Assembly (NCBI GenBank): GCA_017527865.1
Contig: JAFXPN010000026.1
Coordinates: 1-64,000 of the forward strand
Source of the DNA: Clostridiales bacterium
GTDB taxonomy: Bacteria; Bacillota; Clostridia; Saccharofermentanales; Saccharofermentanaceae
DNA: 64,000 nucleotides
Direction: 5' to 3'
A program made the position numbers and the translations under genes. The notes beneath the pieces are model-generated. The model searched no databases. It was not told the DNA's origin and saw only the letters and a program-made list of their open reading frames with translations. Of the stretch, positions 44,320 through 51,670 are shown piece after piece. Position 1 is the stretch's first letter; every line of letters starts with the position of its first letter.

Positions 44320-45147
44320 TTAATAGCATCCGTATCCGCAGGCGATGCATGCGATGCAGCTGACAGTACCGATAACAGAAAGGACGATAGAGATCAAAGA
44401 GATAACAAATCCCGCTGTTCTCATTCCGCCTGTAAATCCCTTGCCCTTCGATACTATCGAGAGGATGAGACCGGCGACGGCAAGACCGATGCCGAGACCG
44501 GGAACCCAAAGCAATATGATGCCTGCGATAGCAAGGATAAGACCGACGAGCGCCTGTGTGTATCCTGCGGGCTTGGGCTCTGCAGAAGAAGCGGAGGATC
44601 CGCCGGAATAGCTGTTCTGCTTCTCGGGATGCATGGGAGCGGGTACAAAGTTATCGGGATCAGAGTAATCGGGCTGGGGCGCCGCAGATGAGTAAGAACC
44701 TGCGGAAGCGGGCTCAACGGGAGCAGAATGATCAGGCTCTGCAGGAACAAAGTTATCAGGATCCACGGGAGCCGGATTGATCTCTTCTTCAGATACGAGC
44801 GGAGCGATGGGCTCTGTGATCTGATCTACCGGTGTGGTGTCATAAGCAGGCTCCGAAGGAACCGATATCGTCTCAGCCGCTGCTTCAGCTGCCTCTGCTG
44901 CTGCAGGTGCTGCTTCTGCCGCTTCGGCTGCAACCGCTGCCGCTGCTGCCACGGGAGCTTCTGCTGCAGCCTCAACTGCTTCTACTGCAGGAGCTGCCTC
45001 AGCGGCTGCTTCTTCAACCTTATTCTCAACTGCTTCGACAGCCTCAGCGGCTGCCTGGGCAACCGGCGCGGCAGCTCCGCAGCCTACACAAAACTTGCCG
45101 TCATTCTCCTGTCCGCAAGCGGGACAGATCCACTTATTCTCAGCCAT
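44320..45147 (-). CDS. zinc-ribbon, Ala/Glu-rich membrane protein
   Basis: A 275-residue protein. The ATG at 45147 follows GGAGG and gives a standard start MAENKWICPACGQ. The N-terminal zinc ribbon is CPAC...CVGC (8-24). A long Ala/Glu/Val-rich low-complexity region (25-110) and a Pro/Asp/Ser linker follow. The C-terminus has a DUF4190-like pair of membrane helices (about 205-275) and ends in a cysteine-rich CIACIACGYGCY. The function is unknown. The Ala-rich region explains the dense repetitive DNA at 44880-45060. Confidence 0.7.
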   Translation of the reverse strand: MAENKWICPACGQENDGKFCVGCGAAAPVAQAAAEAVEAVENKVEEAAAEAAPAVEAVEAAAEAPVAAAAAVAAEAAEAAPAAAEAAEAAAETISVPSEPAYDTTPVDQITEPIAPLVSEEEINPAPVDPDNFVPAEPDHSAPVEPASAGSYSSAAPQPDYSDPDNFVPAPMHPEKQNSYSGGSSASSAEPKPAGYTQALVGLILAIAGIILLWVPGLGIGLAVAGLILSIVSKGKGFTGGMRTAGFVISLISIVLSVIGTVSCIACIACGYGCY

Positions 45148-45261
45148 TATTAATACCTCCGAGTATTTATCTGCTTGGTCTTTCAAACCGTTTATTATTT
45201 TATTTTTAATAACCGCATATGTCAATTATTCTTGAACCGCGAATGACAGTCTGGCATCGGC

Positions 45262-45385
45262 AATTCTCCACTCACCTTTAAATTACAGGCAAATTTAAGA
45301 CGGAGTGGAGAATTCCCTGCTTTTCAAGCGCATAATTCTCCATAGATCATTTAAAAACGCCAAAATTTATGATCTGATGGAGAAT
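45262..45385. repeat. two adjacent long inverted repeats with shared ATTCTCCA arms
   Basis: This lies in the 338-nt stretch between the zinc-ribbon gene and tRNA-Thr, which holds no credible gene. The first hairpin has perfect 12-bp arms AATTCTCCACTC (45262-45273) and GAGTGGAGAATT (45303-45314). The second has 16-bp arms with one bulge, beginning ATTCTCCAT (45335-45350) and ending ATGGAGAAT (45369-45385). The arm ends are the same sequence in both. They may be a repeat element, an attachment site or a structured RNA. Confidence 0.7.
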
Positions 45386-45444
45386 CCTGCAAGACTTGGC
45401 TCTGACGTCGGCCAACTGTGGAAGTTACTATTCCAATCCAGCGC

Positions 45445-45473
45445 TTGACATTTAACAATCCATCTCATATAAT
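45445..45473 (+). promoter_or_regulatory. consensus sigma-70 promoter of tRNA-Thr
   Basis: TTGACA (45445-45450) and TATAAT (45468-45473) are both perfect and 17 bp apart. Transcription would start about 6 nt before the tRNA. Confidence 0.9.
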
Positions 45474-45485
45474 TCCTTCGCGTGT

Positions 45486-45561
45486 GCCGCCTTAGCTCAG
45501 TTGGTAGAGCAGCTGATTTGTAATCAGCAGGTCGTGGGTTCGAGTCCCACAAGCGGCTCCA
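45486..45561 (+). tRNA. tRNA-Thr (anticodon TGT)
   Basis: A 76-nt cloverleaf ending in encoded CCA. The anticodon stem GCTGA/TCAGC holds loop TTTGTAA, and the T arm is GTGGG-TTCGAGT-CCCAC. The acceptor stem GCCGCCT/AAGCGGC has a C-A mismatch at its sixth pair, which is unusual for tRNA-Thr. Confidence 0.95.
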
Positions 45562-45567
45562 AGAATA

Positions 45568-45598
45568 AAGCCCCGTGGTTATTGAATCACGGGGCTTT
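45568..45598 (+). terminator. rho-independent terminator of tRNA-Thr
   Basis: The stem AAAGCCCCGTG/CACGGGGCTTT with a 10-nt loop is followed by T residues. Confidence 0.95.
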
Positions 45599-45839
45599 TG
45601 CTATCCGATCATTCTTTGAAGAGAAAAGCACACGCCTGTCATTTGCCTAACAAAAGCCTACGTCTTTTCACGGATGCCTTCCTCCATGGACAAAAAGTGG
45701 TTATGTAATTACGTTACCGGCCCAAAAAATGTCCATAGACGGCTTCCTTGCAACGGAGCTTGATGATTTAATATCTGGAGACGCCCCCTCTGTAAATTGA
45801 ATGATACAATTAGAACATAATCTTTAGGAGGTTTCATTT

Positions 45840-46013
45840 ATGGATATCGATCTTAATAAGGCAAAAGATGTTGCACAGGATGCTTTGGAAAAGGTGACTA
45901 AGGATGCAACTGCCAAGAAGACTGCTGACGATGCTATCAACGCCGTCGAGAAGAAAGTCGGCATCGACCTTCCTGACGTAGATACGATCAACAAGGCATT
46001 AGGAAACACGTAA
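45840..46013 (+). CDS. 57-residue charged helical protein
   Basis: A short gene with TAGGAGG ideally placed before ATG 45840. The product is rich in Ala, Lys and Asp (VAQDALEKVTKDATAKKT) with no membrane segment and appears to be one or two amphipathic helices. No family is recognised. The ribosome site and codon use support a real gene. It stands alone between the tRNA-Thr terminator and a membrane protein gene. The 240 nt before it hold no other gene that I can support. Confidence 0.65.
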   Translation: MDIDLNKAKDVAQDALEKVTKDATAKKTADDAINAVEKKVGIDLPDVDTINKALGNT

Positions 46014-46056
46014 TTCAGGTCTTCTTTCACTTTTCTGCCACAGGATTGCCGAAAAA

Positions 46057-46089
46057 TTAGTTTGATTATCAAACTAAATATTCTATTAT
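46057..46089 (+). promoter_or_regulatory. FabT/MarR-like operator and promoter of the 46139 gene
   Basis: A perfect 9-3-9 palindrome TTAGTTTGA-tta-TCAAACTAA lies at 46057-46077. It closely resembles the TTTGATTATCAAA operator of the fatty-acid regulator FabT (MarR family). A -35-like TTGATT sits inside it (46062-46067), and TATTAT at 46084-46089 is 16 bp further on, so a bound repressor would block the -35. Confidence 0.55.
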
Positions 46090-46138
46090 GTGCTTAGAGG
46101 ACACAGATAAACGCATTTAAGGCTGAGAGGTGACTGTT

Positions 46139-46792
46139 ATGTGGAAGAAGACATCTGTTCATATCTTATACGGGATCAAGATAATAGCTTTATGGTGCCT
46201 GATCGCCAATCTGACCATCTTCGGATTTAATCTGGTCCGGGAATTCAAGGCAAATGTAACGGTAGAGGATGCCGTTCTTACGGCAGAGTACGTCGACTAT
46301 TATCCCGGCGAAAGGGCGGCCTTCGATGCTGATATGGGCGGCAGATCAGTCGAGCTGCTCACGCCTCCGGACAAGCAGGTCGGTGATACAGTCCAGGTAA
46401 TACTCAGAGACGGAAGTGTCTTTAAGACCGTTTGGACTGATGATGATTACAGGTACACTACGGTACCCGGCAGAATTGGCATCGCGCTCGGGCAGAGCTG
46501 GGTGGAAGCGATCTTCGCGGAAACTATAGTATTCATCCTTCTGACGCTGGTGCTCATAAAGCAGGGGAGGCAGATCAGAAACACGTATCCTGTTCTCACA
46601 TGCGTGACACATATACTCGGAGCAGTTGCCGCTGTTGCGACACTTTCCTTCTGGATGATAGGTGTCGACAACAACACATGGGCCGGCTTCGGTCAGATGA
46701 TTATGGCGTTCTGCTCATTCATCGCCTATGCGGCAGTCATGTTCATCGTATGGCTTATCAGGACAATCTGTAAGAATAAGGGAACAACCTAA
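46139..46792 (+). CDS. polytopic membrane protein of unknown function
   Basis: A 217-residue protein. The ATG at 46139 follows GAGAGG and is preferred over a GTG at 46130. It has one N-terminal helix (about 10-32), an extracytoplasmic segment of about 90 residues with SH3-like beta pattern (YYPGERAAFDADMGG, VGDTVQVILRDGS), then three C-terminal helices (about 125-145, 160-180, 190-212). No family is recognised. The FabT-like operator in its promoter suggests a link to membrane or fatty-acid state. Confidence 0.65.
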   Translation: MWKKTSVHILYGIKIIALWCLIANLTIFGFNLVREFKANVTVEDAVLTAEYVDYYPGERAAFDADMGGRSVELLTPPDKQVGDTVQVILRDGSVFKTVWTDDDYRYTTVPGRIGIALGQSWVEAIFAETIVFILLTLVLIKQGRQIRNTYPVLTCVTHILGAVAAVATLSFWMIGVDNNTWAGFGQMIMAFCSFIAYAAVMFIVWLIRTICKNKGTT

Positions 46793-46858
46793 TCCGGTTC
46801 TTCCTGTTATAACAAGAATCTCTTTCATTCCTGCAGCTGCTGGCGGACTTTGTTGGTA

Positions 46859-47320
46859 CTACCTCTTATCCCGCGTCAGGACCATGCATTCCGTTGAATC
46901 CGTAAATCCCAGACTCTCGTACAGCGGTCTTCCCAATTCGGTTGCATCGAGGCTGATCTCCGTGGCGCCTGCTTTCCAGGATTCATCTATAAGCAGCTCA
47001 ACCATCCTGCGCGCTATCCCCCGACGGCGGTATTCACTCCTCGTATAGACATTCATGAGGTGCGCCCTCTTCCCCGTGGGGTGTCCAAATGTCGGCATTA
47101 TCCGGATAAAGCTCATCGATGCGCAGCCGACGGCCTCGTCTCCATCCGTGGCGAGAACAGTCAAATGATCCCCGTTCAGGAAGTAATCGCGGCTCTCGTT
47201 TATTATCTGATCAGTAAATACATAGTCTTCCGGCAGACCGTTCACGACCTTGAGCATCTCAAGGCGGCTGCTCATCAAAGCTTCAATATCGTCTTTGGTA
47301 GCAATCCTTATATCGATCAT
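46859..47320 (-). CDS. GNAT family N-acetyltransferase
   Basis: A 153-residue GNAT protein. The acetyl-CoA binding motif A reads NVYTRSEYRRRGIARRMVELL, with the R-x-x-G-I-A loop, and motif B contains LYESLGF near the C-terminus. The substrate is unknown. No ribosome site is visible; an extended -10 (TGGTAACAT) ends 6 nt before the ATG, so the mRNA may be leaderless. Confidence 0.85.
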   Translation of the reverse strand: MIDIRIATKDDIEALMSSRLEMLKVVNGLPEDYVFTDQIINESRDYFLNGDHLTVLATDGDEAVGCASMSFIRIMPTFGHPTGKRAHLMNVYTRSEYRRRGIARRMVELLIDESWKAGATEISLDATELGRPLYESLGFTDSTECMVLTRDKR

Positions 47321-47326
47321 TTAACA

Positions 47327-47335
47327 ATGTTACCA
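47327..47335 (-). promoter_or_regulatory. extended -10 promoter of the GNAT gene
   Basis: On the minus strand TGGTAACAT ends exactly 6 nt before the GNAT start codon, the same geometry as at 43515, 33969 and 58226. Confidence 0.4.
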
Positions 47336-47394
47336 CGCATGCGAGCTCTCGAAAAGGATGATAACAGGATGATAATTTATACATCAGATCTGCG

Positions 47395-47475
47395 TTAGGC
47401 ATTACCGGGCTCATTACCAGGTGCATTATCGGCCAAGGCTTCAAATAAAGCTTTCACGCGTTTAACAATATCCAT
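47395..47475 (-). CDS. possible 26-residue peptide
   Basis: A 26-codon frame (MDIVKRVKALFEALADN, then a Pro/Gly/Asn-rich tail) with a very strong GGAGGTGAG 4 nt before the ATG. A 6-bp hairpin TCCTGC/GCAGGA (47485-47500) covers part of the ribosome site and may restrain translation. The N-terminal half would be an amphipathic helix. It lies just after the terminator repeat of the VapBC cassette. No family is recognised. Confidence 0.45.
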   Translation of the reverse strand: MDIVKRVKALFEALADNAPGNEPGNA

Positions 47476-47534
47476 ACTCTCACCTCCTGCAAGAGCAGGA
47501 TAAACAACGCGATGAACCAAAAAGAGTACATCTG

Positions 47535-47564
47535 CAACATAAAAGACCGGCAAGGCCGGCCTTC
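47535..47564 (-). repeat. 30-bp direct repeat, copy 1, forming a terminator
   Basis: Identical to 48319-48348. On the minus strand it folds as AGGCCGGC-ctt-GCCGGTCT followed by TTTTATG, a rho-independent terminator for the VapBC genes. The two copies bracket the toxin-antitoxin cassette exactly. Confidence 0.85.
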
Positions 47565-47603
47565 ACAGGGCTCTTCGGAAGCTTAGGAAATCCGGGGATA
47601 TGA

Positions 47604-48005
47604 TCAGCGCATCCAATCGACTACCTTAAGTCCGTCTACTCTCTGGAATTCTCTCGTGTTATTCGTCACCAGCACACAACCTCGCGAAAGAGCATGTGCC
47701 GCGATCAGCATATCAAAAGGTCCGATGGGCTCTCCTTTACTCTCGAGATCTGCTCTGATCTTTCCATAATCGTTGGCGGCATTCACATCAAAATCAAGAA
47801 TCTCGAAGTTCGCAAGCATAAGTGCTAAAGCGAATCTGTTCCGTTCGACTTCTTTGCTTTTCTCTACCCCATGAACCAGTTCTGCATATGTAAGAGAAGA
47901 TATGCATACATCAGACGGATCCATATCACTCAGCCTCTTAAGAAGCTTGTCTGATCTCTTCCTAATGCAGTTTATGAGGACATTGGTATCCAACATATAC
48001 CTCAT
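47604..48005 (-). CDS. vapC: VapC-like PIN-domain toxin
   Basis: A 133-residue PIN-domain RNase. The start MRYMLDTNVLI gives the first catalytic Asp. Glu lies in YAELVHG, and further acidic residues in PFDMLIAAHAL and VTNNTREFQRV. The ATG at 48005 overlaps the vapB stop by 4 nt. VapC toxins cleave RNA (often tRNA or rRNA) and are held inactive by VapB. The target is not predictable here. Confidence 0.9.
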   Translation of the reverse strand: MRYMLDTNVLINCIRKRSDKLLKRLSDMDPSDVCISSLTYAELVHGVEKSKEVERNRFALALMLANFEILDFDVNAANDYGKIRADLESKGEPIGPFDMLIAAHALSRGCVLVTNNTREFQRVDGLKVVDWMR

Positions 48006-48232
48006 AAGGATTCTCGCTCCTGAGAACCCTGATCGGCTCTCCCGTCCTTCATATAATCTTCGGAGAACATGTCGATAGCAGCCATAAAGGTCTTCCACTT
48101 CTCGTCCTTCGGAATCAACATAACAATATCTCCAATCTTATTAACCATAACTTCTTCCGTACAGAATCTACACTCTTTGGGTAAACGAACCGCCTGACTT
48201 CTGCCGTTCTCAAAGATCTTGGCTGTCATCAT
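48002..48232 (-). CDS. vapB: VapB-like antitoxin (AbrB/SpoVT type)
   Basis: A 76-residue protein. The start is one of two adjacent ATGs (48232 or 48229) after GGTGAGG. The N-terminal MTAKIFENGRSQAVRLPKE is the AbrB-like swapped-hairpin DNA-binding domain of VapB/MazE-type antitoxins. The C-terminus would wrap the toxin. It overlaps vapC by ATGA and probably represses its own promoter. Confidence 0.9.
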   Translation of the reverse strand: MMTAKIFENGRSQAVRLPKECRFCTEEVMVNKIGDIVMLIPKDEKWKTFMAAIDMFSEDYMKDGRADQGSQERESL

Positions 48233-48318
48233 TGCCCTCACCTGCCTTTCACCAATAGTATATATCGCGATATATATCAGTTCAAGATAGCAGGATATAG
48301 TTATCGATATATTGTCAA

Positions 48319-48348
48319 CAACATAAAAGACCGGCAAGGCCGGCCTTC
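48319..48348 (-). repeat. 30-bp direct repeat, copy 2, forming a terminator
   Basis: The same 30 bp as 47535-47564. Here the hairpin serves as terminator of the double-glycine peptide gene, whose stop codon is 28 nt upstream on the minus strand. Confidence 0.85.
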
Positions 48349-48376
48349 GTTGTATCTGGAGAGTAATTTGGGCAAA

Positions 48377-48619
48377 TTACTGAAGTGCATTAGGGTCAAT
48401 GAACGGATTGCCACCGAAGCCGTTACCGACATATCCGCCCGGCTTATCATCAGGAAATCCCAGATTCTGTCCCTGCTCGGTTTGCATGAATTCCTCAAGC
48501 TTTTTCTTGAGCTCCGCCATCTGTTCTTCCGGTGTCATGTTATTGGGATCCAAACCGGAATCACCACCTGAAACTTTCTCAAGCTGATTATTATCTATCT
48601 CATAATTATTGTTCTTCAT
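48377..48619 (-). CDS. small peptide with double-glycine (bacteriocin-type) leader
   Basis: An 80-residue product. The ATG at 48619 follows GAGAAGGAA; the in-frame ATG at 48637 overlaps that ribosome site. The leader MKNNNYEIDNNQLEKVSGG is a textbook double-glycine leader of class II bacteriocins and RiPP-like precursors, cut after GG by a peptidase-containing ABC exporter. The 61-residue core starts with DSGLDPNNM, is acidic, lacks cysteine, and has a Gly/Asn/Pro-rich end (GGYVGNGFGGNPF). No processing exporter or modification enzyme is nearby. It has a terminator directly downstream. Confidence 0.7.
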   Translation of the reverse strand: MKNNNYEIDNNQLEKVSGGDSGLDPNNMTPEEQMAELKKKLEEFMQTEQGQNLGFPDDKPGGYVGNGFGGNPFIDPNALQ

Positions 48620-48707
48620 TGTTATTTCCTTCTCCAATGGTTTGTATCAACAAGCTCATTTAACCATCTGCGAGAAGGAGAACCAATGATTGATATTCAT
48701 CCCTTTT

Positions 48708-48721
48708 GTCGCTTAACCGAC
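48708..48721. promoter_or_regulatory. palindrome-like GTCGCTTAACCGAC upstream of a double-glycine peptide gene
   Basis: Lies 89 nt upstream of the peptide start at 48619, in the intergenic region shared with the divergent 48821 gene. It matches the motif GTYGCTTAnSCRAC also seen at 13723 and 52885. Confidence 0.35.
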
Positions 48722-48820
48722 AGACTCATGCACCAGTGTTGATTAACCCGGATTTATTAATACTACATGAACCAATAATCGCCCATCCCTCCCCCTACAA
48801 TAACATCGGGAGGATATATC

Positions 48821-49189
48821 ATGTCCAAGGTCAAAACCTACTTCGACAGCAACAAGGAAAAGGCCCGTCACCGTAGCCGGATCGACGAGACCCGCCGCAC
48901 CAAGGCCAACCGCATCAGGAAATGCAATAATGACACGTACAGTTGGTTAAGGGGCGGATATTACCATGAGACCGAGAGAACTGTTTACATTGTCAGAAAT
49001 AATGAGCGGATCATTAAAACTGTTCCTGTATCTATACTTAGGAAAGGACTTCCGAGAAGAGCCAAGTACTTCAAGACACAGGCAAAGCGAAGATTTAGAA
49101 GAAACGGGAAAAACATAGACGAAGAATCATACATCTTAAGAGGCAACAAATACCGAAAAGACTATGAAATCCCCTGGCAGGTCTGGTAG
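48821..49189 (+). CDS. small basic protein of unknown function
   Basis: A 122-residue protein with TCGGGAGG before the ATG. It is strongly basic (about 30 Arg+Lys), with N-terminal KEKARHRSRIDETRRTKANRIRK. The second part has a beta-like pattern. It could bind nucleic acid, but no domain is recognised. It lies in the accessory region next to orphan genes. Confidence 0.6.
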   Translation: MSKVKTYFDSNKEKARHRSRIDETRRTKANRIRKCNNDTYSWLRGGYYHETERTVYIVRNNERIIKTVPVSILRKGLPRRAKYFKTQAKRRFRRNGKNIDEESYILRGNKYRKDYEIPWQVW

Positions 49190-49226
49190 ACATAATCATT
49201 TATAAAAACTGAGCTCTTTCCGTCTC

Positions 49227-49673
49227 TTATAATAAATACATAATTGCTTCTATTATTGTTTTAGTGTTTCTTACAATACCCGACTCAAAATCAATGCACA
49301 CGTTAATAGTCTTATGATCAACAGTGCGGGTACCGCCTCTAGATACCATAAGTATTCCGTTTTCGAGATCTTTGCAGATAAGCGTGATTATTCGAACTGT
49401 TTCCGGATACGGATTCTCCCCATCTTTGCAGTATGTCTCATTTGAAAGGCAGATTGTAAACTTAGGGCAGTAATCCTCATCAGGTATGTTCTCGCCTTCT
49501 GTATCATATTCAGACATATCCGGATCATATAGCTCATCGTCCGGGTCAAGATGATCAATACCGGCATTTCTAATCCAAGCTGAATCGTAAACATTCAATG
49601 CCTGAATTACTCCGGCATTAATCAAATGATCATACAAATCTCTGCGGCCGCTTCTGGTATTGTTATCCGGCAT
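49227..49673 (-). CDS. acidic protein of unknown function
   Basis: A 148-residue protein with GGAGG before the ATG. It is acidic, especially at about 40-65 (DPDDELYDPDMSEYDTEG). No membrane segment or known motif. It follows a second acidic unknown protein on the same strand (49719), with 45 nt between. Such small acidic pairs are often immunity proteins or antitoxins, but nothing here proves that. Confidence 0.55.
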   Translation of the reverse strand: MPDNNTRSGRRDLYDHLINAGVIQALNVYDSAWIRNAGIDHLDPDDELYDPDMSEYDTEGENIPDEDYCPKFTICLSNETYCKDGENPYPETVRIITLICKDLENGILMVSRGGTRTVDHKTINVCIDFESGIVRNTKTIIEAIMYLL

Positions 49674-49718
49674 ATGAGATTTCCTCCGTCAAAGTCGCAA
49701 TCACTTACTTTTAATCTG

Positions 49719-50246
49719 TTACTCCATATCACCATCAATTTGCTCTACAGAAGTAAACCCCTGGTTTTCCGTACCTTGCACCTCGTAATAGCATTCTCTG
49801 GAAGCGTCATAGAAAGCAAATATGACTTCACCTTCGTTTCCCAATATGACTCCGCATAAAGCAATTTCACACAAAAGCTCATCGAAAAATGCATACGTAG
49901 TAGCATATAAAGAGGGAACCTGCGGGCCGCAAACCCTGCTGCCATCCCGATATTCGGTAACATAATCTTCGTAGTTCTCTCCACTGCTCTCAATATCATC
50001 TATCAGCTTTAGCTTCAACTGATGATAAGCCTTCATGAACCACAATTCCCTGCGGGCATAAATTCTTTCAAACAGTTCAACGGAACAATCATAACTGTCG
50101 GGATCATCTTCATCGGGAGTAAACGTAGTAGGTACTTCCGAATAACCAAATCCGCGCCATTCTATATCTGAAGAATAACAATCGTGCTTTTCATCAAAAC
50201 AGGAATAATTCAAAGTTACACCGCAACTAAGCTTATACTCTTTCAT
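49719..50246 (-). CDS. acidic protein of unknown function
   Basis: A 175-residue protein with AAAGGAGA before the ATG. It is acidic and rich in aromatic residues and cysteine (LSCGVTLNYSCFDEKHDCYSSD). No known domain. Probably co-transcribed with the 49227 gene. Confidence 0.55.
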   Translation of the reverse strand: MKEYKLSCGVTLNYSCFDEKHDCYSSDIEWRGFGYSEVPTTFTPDEDDPDSYDCSVELFERIYARRELWFMKAYHQLKLKLIDDIESSGENYEDYVTEYRDGSRVCGPQVPSLYATTYAFFDELLCEIALCGVILGNEGEVIFAFYDASRECYYEVQGTENQGFTSVEQIDGDME

Positions 50247-50338
50247 ATCAATGTCTCCTTTATCTTCTGTTTTTGTTCGAAAATCTTACCGCCATTAATC
50301 TATCACCCGGTATGGGACATTTATCGTACATTACATCT

Positions 50339-50869
50339 TTATAAATCCAAATACCGATTCGACACTTCTTTCACTAACCACACACCATTAACAGACTGGT
50401 AGAACTTAATGCCGTCCCTATACATCTCACCGCTCTTCACGACGAAAATAACAGGCTTCCCGTGACGCTGTCCGACACGCCGTGCAGTATCAGCATCCGG
50501 GGAAAGGTGCACATAAAGACGCGACTTCGGTATAAGTCCTTGTGCTTCGATAGACGCAACATACTTCTCCCCTGTACCGTGATACAGAAACTCCGGCGGT
50601 TCTTTCTCTTCAAGCTCCACATCAACAGGGATCGAATGCCCCTGATTGGCTCTGATGAGAGTATGATCCTCATTAAACGAATACCGCTGTTTCTCATCCT
50701 CAGCAACGATCTGCTCTAAAATAGCCCTATCGATCGGCCTGGTCTTTGATATACCGGCAATCAACTCATCGACATCCGCCCATCCGTACTCATCAAGAGT
50801 AATCCCGATAGTCTCGGGCTTATGACGAAGGATGAGCGAAATGAATTTGCTGGTGTCTTTGAGGTTCAT
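50339..50869 (-). CDS. kptA: RNA 2'-phosphotransferase (KptA/Tpt1 family)
   Basis: A 176-residue protein with all family marks: SKFISLILRHKPETIGITLDEYGWADVDEL, RYSFNEDHTLIRANQGHSI, LYHGTGEKY, and YVHLSPD...RVGQRHGKPVI. The Arg-His-Arg-Arg active-site residues of Tpt1 can be recognised in LRHKP, RANQGHS and the later Arg. In eukaryotes the enzyme removes a splice-junction 2'-phosphate with NAD+ as acceptor. Bacterial copies have no known splicing role; NAD+-dependent RNA end capping or phosphate removal has been reported for some. Confidence 0.95.
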   Translation of the reverse strand: MNLKDTSKFISLILRHKPETIGITLDEYGWADVDELIAGISKTRPIDRAILEQIVAEDEKQRYSFNEDHTLIRANQGHSIPVDVELEEKEPPEFLYHGTGEKYVASIEAQGLIPKSRLYVHLSPDADTARRVGQRHGKPVIFVVKSGEMYRDGIKFYQSVNGVWLVKEVSNRYLDL

Positions 50870-50936
50870 TTATCTCTTTTTGTGTTTAACACGGTAACTA
50901 TAATCTTCCTGTCTCGTACGGAACGTTTCGGTTGCA

Positions 50937-51572
50937 CTAGAATTTATAGTTAAGGTTAAAGTAGAATAAGAATAATTCCACTTGTTCAGCTGAAACACCC
51001 AAGTCTCTTGCTAGTTCATCCGCAAATACAATATATCGATAATAATGCTCGTTATTCTGTCTCCATTCTTGTATGTCGTTTAATGCAAGTTCGCTAAATT
51101 GTTTTTTGTTTAGTGAATTTACAATTTTCATATCGAATATTTGGCATTTATTTGAATCGACTGATACTTTAAAAAAATACAAGAACTTGGTCCATGTTGA
51201 AACACCTAATCCACCAATCTTTCCAAGTTCTTTAAACAATTCGTTTGCCTTAGTTCTCCCGAAATTCTTTCCAGCAGCTGCTGAAAGTAATCCAACTAAA
51301 TCATCAATACTAGTAAGAACACTCTGAATATTACTGCCACGGCCGCCCGAAGGATAACCCCACATCAGTATCATAACTATCTTCTTCTTTATATCTTTCT
51401 CAGAAAAAATATCCGCTCTTGATATTTCCACCTCTTCATTACTTCCAAATATAACTTCTTTAATCTTAACGTCATAATTAAACCGATCCCATACAGCCTT
51501 TTTAATAATTGAGGACTGACATTCTGCTGGAATCAGTTTGATTAAATCGCTATAATCACTTATAGATTTCAT
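50937..51572 (-). CDS. OGG-fold (HhH-GPD-like) protein, AT-rich
   Basis: A 211-residue protein. The ATG at 51572 follows GGAGG by 8 nt. The central LGKIGGLGVSTWTKFLYFF looks like the helix-hairpin-helix of HhH-GPD DNA glycosylases, with a Lys in TWTK and an Asp downstream in QIFDMKIV, as in 8-oxoguanine DNA glycosylase (OGG)-like proteins. Standalone OGG-fold proteins occur in defence islands. The gene is clearly richer in A+T than the core genes, suggesting transfer. It probably forms a unit with the upstream 51671 gene (98 nt apart). Confidence 0.5.
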   Translation of the reverse strand: MKSISDYSDLIKLIPAECQSSIIKKAVWDRFNYDVKIKEVIFGSNEEVEISRADIFSEKDIKKKIVMILMWGYPSGGRGSNIQSVLTSIDDLVGLLSAAAGKNFGRTKANELFKELGKIGGLGVSTWTKFLYFFKVSVDSNKCQIFDMKIVNSLNKKQFSELALNDIQEWRQNNEHYYRYIVFADELARDLGVSAEQVELFLFYFNLNYKF

Positions 51573-51670
51573 ACTAACAACCTCCATATTTCATTGGATA
51601 TTTACTGTTCAACAAAGTTATTTCATACATATTAACCGCAGCATTACTGTTCCGCGTAGTCAAAGAACCA

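Noticed and set aside
44880-45060. Dense GCTGCTTC-like repeats as a separate repeat element or CRISPR
   Set aside because: They encode the Ala/Glu-rich region of the zinc-ribbon protein in frame and have no spacers.
45600-45800. GGTTATGTAATTACGTTACC-type palindrome and the repeated GTCCAT as mobile-element ends
   Set aside because: Imperfect, short, with no coding cargo or target duplication.
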